Source of the DNA: Rhodocyclaceae bacterium
Lineage (GTDB): Bacteria > Pseudomonadota > Gammaproteobacteria > Burkholderiales > Rhodocyclaceae
Assembly (NCBI GenBank): GCA_020445665.1
Contig: JAGRGD010000330.1
Span: 1 to 39,713 of the forward strand
Reading direction: 5' to 3'
DNA: 39,713 nt
How positions within the stretch are numbered: position 1 is the stretch's first letter; every line of letters starts with the position of its first letter. The translations under genes were made by a program, and so were the position numbers. The notes beneath the pieces were generated by a model that did no database searches, had not been told where the DNA came from, and saw only the letters and a list, made by a program, of their open reading frames with translations. Of the stretch, positions 35,517 through 39,713 are shown piece by piece.

Positions 35517-36020
35517 ATGTCACCTGTCAAACGCTTCGTTGCGGTCCGGATCTTTCCGTGGCTGCTGATCCTCGCCGGATCCCTCTTCATCGTGACCGGC
35601 ATCGACGAGATGCGCCTCGCCTCGGCGAGCGAGGAGTGGCCGTCCACCACCGGCACGGTCCTCACCTCGCGGGTCGAATCCCACAGCAGCCGGAGCAGTG
35701 GTGGCAGTTCGTCGAGCACCTACCACGCCGACGTCACCTACTCATATCAGGTGGCGGGTACGTCCTACGAGGGCGCTACGGTCTCCTACGGTGCCTATGG
35801 CACAGGCGAATACGAACGGGCGGCCAAGATCGCCGGCCGCTACGAGGAAGGCGCGCCGGCAAGAGTCTATTACGCGCCGGACGACCCGTCGGAATCGGTC
35901 CTCGAGCCCGGCAGCCACAGCCTGCCATGGGCCTCGCTGGCCTTCGGTGCGGTGTTCGCGCTGGTCGGCGTGGGCATGGCCTTCCTGATGCCCGCCATGG
36001 TCCCCCGCGAAGGCAGCTGA
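35517..36020 (+). CDS. DUF3592 membrane protein
   Basis: 167 aa. Two membrane helices (about 11-28 and 138-160) flank a beta-rich domain of about 105 residues that begins SEEWPSTTGTVLTSRVES, continues with TYHADVTYSYQVAGTSYEG and ends ARVYYAPDDPSESVLEPG. This is the DUF3592 pattern, in which the loop between the helices faces outside. A Ser-rich insertion (SHSSRSSGGSSSST, about 58-71) is notable. Function unknown. ATG 35517 has no clear ribosome site. It may be co-transcribed with telA and converges with the DsbA-like gene. Confidence 0.82.
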   Translation: MSPVKRFVAVRIFPWLLILAGSLFIVTGIDEMRLASASEEWPSTTGTVLTSRVESHSSRSSGGSSSSTYHADVTYSYQVAGTSYEGATVSYGAYGTGEYERAAKIAGRYEEGAPARVYYAPDDPSESVLEPGSHSLPWASLAFGAVFALVGVGMAFLMPAMVPREGS

Positions 36021-36035
36021 CGGGCTTCTCGCGCC

Positions 36036-36686
36036 TCAGCGCGACCGGGCCACCGCGTCGGCCACCAGGGCTTCGAGCTGGTCGAAGCCGAAGCGTGGCA
36101 GCGGCTCGCCATTGACGAAGAACTCCGGCGTCTTGGTCACGCCCAGGGCGCGGGCGTCCGCGACGTCCTGGGCGATCAGCTCGCGAATGGCCGTATCCGT
36201 CATGTCGAAGCTGAGCCGGTTGGTGTCCACGCCCGCGTGCTCCAGCACCGCCAGCGCCTGCTCGGGGAGGGCCTGGTGATTGCGCGTCCAGGCCCCCTGG
36301 TTGGCCAGCAGGGTCTCCAGCGCCGGCCACAGGCGGTCCTGCCGCCGGGCCGCCTCGAGCATCGCGACCACCGGCTCAGAGCCGGGATGGAAGGGCGCGT
36401 AGCGCAGCACCAGCTGCACCTGGCCCGGATAGCGCCCCATCAGCGACTTGACCATCGGGTAGAAGGCGGCGCAGGTGCCGCAGGCGGGGTCGAGGAACTC
36501 GACAATCACCACCGGGGCATCCGCCGGGCCGACACGGGGCGCATGGGCACGTTCGAGGGCGCTGCGATTGCCGGCGACGCGCTCGCGCGCGGCGTCGCCC
36601 TGCTGACCGGTGAAGGCCTGCATGGCGAGCACGAAGGCGAGGACAAGGGCGAGCAGCACGCCGCCGAAGAGGAGCTTGCGATTCAC
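36036..36686 (-). CDS. DsbA/DsbG-like periplasmic thiol oxidoreductase
   Basis: 216 aa. An uncleaved or signal-type helix (about 6-23) leads to a thioredoxin-fold domain with active-site ACGTC (Cys69 and Cys72) and a cis-Pro loop KTPEFFVNG near 185. Helical insertion between the two halves is as in DsbA/DsbG and the BdbD group. It introduces or shuffles disulfides in exported proteins. The start is GTG 36684-36686, overlapping the dsbB stop by four bases (GTGA) with GGAG upstream; this strongly supports coupled translation with dsbB, which would reoxidise it. Confidence 0.88.
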   Translation of the reverse strand: MNRKLLFGGVLLALVLAFVLAMQAFTGQQGDAARERVAGNRSALERAHAPRVGPADAPVVIVEFLDPACGTCAAFYPMVKSLMGRYPGQVQLVLRYAPFHPGSEPVVAMLEAARRQDRLWPALETLLANQGAWTRNHQALPEQALAVLEHAGVDTNRLSFDMTDTAIRELIAQDVADARALGVTKTPEFFVNGEPLPRFGFDQLEALVADAVARSR

Positions 36687-37120
36687 GGGGATCTCCGGAG
36701 GGCCGCGATGGCCAGCAGGGCGACGATGCTGGCAAAGGCGGCGATGGACAGGATCGGCAGGGTCACGAAGCCGAACCAGGTGGCGACGGTCTGCGAGCAG
36801 GGGACGCCCTGCCGGCACGGGGCGGCCGCCTCGGGAATGATGCCCATCACCAGCAGCTGGTGATAGACGGCGATGAAGAGGCCCGGCACCGCGAGCACCA
36901 GCGCGTAGCGGATCACCCCGCGGTCGAGGGGAAACAGCGCGAACGGCAGGATCAGCGCCAGCGGAAACATGCAGATCCGTTGATACCAGCACAGGCTGCA
37001 GGTGGGCAGGCCCATGACCTCGCCGAAGAACAGCGCCCCGAGCGTGGACACGGCGGCAAGCAGCCAGGCGGCGAAGAGCGGCAGCCAGGCATCGGCGGCA
37101 TTGGAGTGCGGGGCAGTCAC
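36683..37120 (-). CDS. dsbB: Disulfide bond formation protein B
   Basis: 145-aa inner-membrane protein with four hydrophobic segments (about 13-34, 48-64, 71-88, 117-138). Two periplasmic cysteine pairs are present: CSLC at 41-44 followed by WYQR, and Cys102/Cys108 in CRQGVPC. This is the DsbB design: it oxidises the DsbA-like partner and passes electrons to quinone. The second pair is only five residues apart. It overlaps the oxidoreductase gene. The promoter should lie in the 190 bases before hupE. Confidence 0.92.
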   Translation of the reverse strand: MTAPHSNAADAWLPLFAAWLLAAVSTLGALFFGEVMGLPTCSLCWYQRICMFPLALILPFALFPLDRGVIRYALVLAVPGLFIAVYHQLLVMGIIPEAAAPCRQGVPCSQTVATWFGFVTLPILSIAAFASIVALLAIAALRRSP

Positions 37121-37256
37121 GATCGGGAAGGAGTGGCGTCGTCGCGGCGCATTCTATCGCAGCGGCACAAGTGCCCTGAGCGGTCTGCGACAGGGCGATC
37201 CGACAGGCGATCTGTGACGAGGCGTGACGGGCTTCGGTTTTCCGTAATTTTACCCA

Positions 37257-37285
37257 TTGGCCTTGTCAAGTTTTCAACGCATAGT
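37257..37285 (+). promoter_or_regulatory. Possible hupE promoter
   Basis: TTGGCC (37257-37262), 17-base spacer, CATAGT (37280-37285), 27 bases before the start codon. A shifted TTGTCA at 37263 would be too close to the same -10. Confidence 0.45.
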
Positions 37286-37312
37286 TCGGGCGAGGGATTT
37301 TCGCCCACAGCC

Positions 37313-38011
37313 ATGGTCCAACTGACACGTCCGAGCGCGCCCCCGCGCGCCGCAAACTTCGCGACCCGAGCCGCCGCCTTCGGCCGGCGCGGGCGTGCGT
37401 GGCTGTCCCTAGTGCCCGGCATGGTCGGCGCTTCGCCGGTGCTGGCACACCATGCGATGGATGGCGTGACGCCCGGCAGCGCTGTCGAAGGCCTGCTGTC
37501 CGGCTTCGCGCACCCGGTCATCGGCGCGGACCACTTCTGCTTTCTGCTGACCGTTGGCATGCTTCTGGCATTCTGCCCGCTGCGGGCACGCCTGCAGGCC
37601 GTGGCCGCGCTGGCTGGCGGACTGCTGCTGGGCGTCGTGGCGGCGGTGAACGGCCTCGACTTTCCTCTCGCCAACCTGTTCTGCATCCTGACCCTGATCG
37701 GCACCGGCCTGCTCGCCCTTGCGACCCGTTCGGTGGGTACCCGGCCGCTGGTGGCGGTGGTCGGTGTTGCCGCCCTCTTCCACGGCCTCGCGTTCGCGGC
37801 GGCCATCGTGGGTTCCGAGGCCAGCCCGCTCATCGCCTACCTGATCGGGCTATCAATCACCGGCGGCGTCATCGTGCTCGGCGTCGGCATCCTGGCGAGC
37901 ACGCTGGCAACCGGATTCGGGCGAGATTTTCCTCGGGCTGCCCGGCGCTGGACAGGCTTCGCGGCCCTGATCATCGGCAATCTGCTGCTGCTGTCGATCG
38001 GCACGCTTTAG
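37313..38011 (+). CDS. HupE/UreJ-family membrane protein
   Basis: 232-aa metal-transport-type membrane protein, known for nickel or cobalt uptake with hydrogenase or urease genes. A signal-like N-terminus (to about residue 45, ASPVLAHH) exposes a His-rich mature end. Then SGFAHPVIGADHFCFLLTVGML (from about residue 63) is the HupE signature with metal-binding His/Asp, and VAALFHGLAFAAAIVG the second. About six helices follow. Neither hydrogenase nor urease genes are near, so the metal is unknown. ATG 37313 is preferred; the frame is open to 36860 without support. A terminator-like hairpin follows. Confidence 0.87.
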   Translation: MVQLTRPSAPPRAANFATRAAAFGRRGRAWLSLVPGMVGASPVLAHHAMDGVTPGSAVEGLLSGFAHPVIGADHFCFLLTVGMLLAFCPLRARLQAVAALAGGLLLGVVAAVNGLDFPLANLFCILTLIGTGLLALATRSVGTRPLVAVVGVAALFHGLAFAAAIVGSEASPLIAYLIGLSITGGVIVLGVGILASTLATGFGRDFPRAARRWTGFAALIIGNLLLLSIGTL

Positions 38012-38069
38012 CGCGCGCCTGCCAACCACTTTCCGGACCCACGCATCCCCGAACGGGGTCCATAGCCGA

Positions 38070-38092
38070 CGCGCATTCGGAGCGCGCGTTTT
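38070..38092 (+). terminator. Intrinsic terminator of hupE
   Basis: CGCGC (38070-38074) pairs with GCGCG (38082-38086), loop of seven, followed by CG and TTTT (38089-38092). A short T-run makes it moderate. Confidence 0.5.
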
Positions 38093-38101
38093 GGTGCTGC
38101 C

Positions 38102-38416
38102 TCAGGCCGCCTCGATCGCCTCGTCTCGGGTGAAGAAGCGACCGTCACGTATGAAACCCGACTCGATGCTCTCCTTGATCCGCAGGACGTGGCCAGCCGC
38201 GTCGCGACCCTCGACCACCTCGGGCGGCAGACCGTCCACCACGTGGACCGGCGCCGCTCGCCCGTCGGCATAGCAGGACGGGTAGATGCGGGCAGTGGTC
38301 CGGTCGCGAAAGGCCGGCCGGAAGCCAAGGCAACCATTGTTGGCGCTGACGCCAGCCGTGCCCGTGTGGGTGGCGTTCTCTTCGGCGAGGCGCTGTCGGG
38401 CATCGATCAGTTTCAT
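38102..38416 (-). CDS. Small protein of unknown function
   Basis: 104 aa, soluble, not recognised. It begins MKLIDARQRLAEENATHTG and contains LGFRPAFRDRTTARIYPSCYAD and VHVVDGLPPEVV; the C-terminus GFIRDGRFFTRDEAIEAA looks like a folded end. No signal peptide or membrane segment. ATG 38416 follows CAGGAG at good distance, and codon use resembles the neighbours, so I consider it real. It is convergent with hupE. Confidence 0.72.
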   Translation of the reverse strand: MKLIDARQRLAEENATHTGTAGVSANNGCLGFRPAFRDRTTARIYPSCYADGRAAPVHVVDGLPPEVVEGRDAAGHVLRIKESIESGFIRDGRFFTRDEAIEAA

Positions 38417-38778
38417 GGGGAACTCCTGCGGCCTGGGACACCCGAGCGGCATCGTGCCCTGGGTCGCCCACTTCAGTGCAACTTGCGTGCCTGCATACCG
38501 GCGTGCCGCACTGCGCCATCCGCGAATGCCCTGCCTATGGTCAACTCACGAATATTCTGTGCGCATGCAGCACGACCTGCCCCCCAGCCGCGGGACAGGA
38601 TGTCCCGCGATTCGGGTGCATAGCCCCACCCAATGCTGGGTAGACCCGTCCCGGGGTGGCACAGCCGGCGCGGCGGGGGCGGTCAATATTTCAGCAGTGC
38701 CCGCCACGCGCGATGTGCCATGGAACGCGATCCGCCATACACCGGGCAGCGAGCCTTTCGGGCACAGGCGGAGGCGGA
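38417..38778. other. Intergenic region with hairpins
   Basis: No supported gene. A perfect 9-bp stem CGCGGGACA/TGTCCCGCG (38589-38597, 38601-38609, loop GGA) and ACCCA/TGGGT (near 38629-38642) lie close together. No T-runs follow. The promoter of the 38102 gene should lie near 38450-38500; no clear box was seen. Confidence 0.5.

Positions 38779-39713
<935 letters not shown>

Overview
The window is GC-rich (about two thirds G+C by eye), densely coding chromosomal DNA from a proteobacterium. A FadL/FadE/FadJ beta-oxidation set, MetX-MetW, DsbB, c-type cytochromes, exosortase H and sigma-54 regulation suggest Betaproteobacteria, possibly a Thauera/Azoarcus-like Rhodocyclales. This assignment is an inference; a gammaproteobacterium is not excluded. 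It carries 33 protein genes that I can support, two tRNAs (Thr-TGT and initiator Met), a SAM-II-type riboswitch and two copies of a miniature inverted-repeat element. No phage, integrase, transposase gene or CRISPR array was seen.

Layout. 1-127: end of a miniature element whose CTAG target supplies the stop codon of exosortase H (minus). 864-3511 (plus): exported metallo-beta-lactamase-fold hydrolase, membrane-anchored TIR protein, five-haem cytochrome c. 3521-4441 (minus): arginase. 4555-8565 (plus): a YqgE/AlgH protein with an export signal, an MFS transporter, a small membrane protein and an OpgB-like phosphoglycerol transferase. 8540-10429: promoter, SAM-II riboswitch, terminator, metX and metW. 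10640-12823: monohaem cytochrome c, a DUF4124 protein, the second miniature element (267 bp) and a zinc-ribbon membrane protein that starts three bases after it. 12901-25067 (all minus): a nine-gene fatty-acid degradation cluster, read as TetR (PsrA-like) > fadE > thiolase > fadJ-like > YciA-like thioesterase > fadL > FadN-like > second thiolase. Its promoter carries a perfect 16-bp palindrome directly after the -10 box.

25068-27171: long intergenic stretches with palindromes, tRNA-Thr, a hemerythrin gene and tRNA-fMet. 27172-29193 (minus): AcoR-like sigma-54 activator. 29587-36020: a cluster of unknown purpose made of a Ycf46-like AAA ATPase, a membrane coiled-coil protein, a substrate-binding/VWA fusion and a short degenerate VWA-like protein (minus), with divergent TelA and DUF3592 genes (plus). 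It is the best candidate here for an uncharacterised system: topology suggests a cytoplasmic AAA/TelA side and a periplasmic SBP/VWA side joined across the membrane. 36036-37120 (minus): dsbB plus a DsbA/DsbG-like oxidoreductase. 37313-38011: HupE/UreJ. 38102-38416 (minus): small unknown protein. 38779 to the window end (minus): J-domain-like protein, cut by the window edge, with long Pro-Glu and Pro-Lys repeats.

How the genes work together: the fad cluster takes up long-chain fatty acids (FadL), oxidises acyl-CoA (FadE), hydrates and dehydrogenates it (two bifunctional enzymes), cleaves it (two thiolases) and can release CoA by a thioesterase, probably under one acyl-CoA-sensing repressor. 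MetX/MetW are controlled by S-adenosylmethionine through the riboswitch. The other genes look like separate housekeeping or envelope functions.
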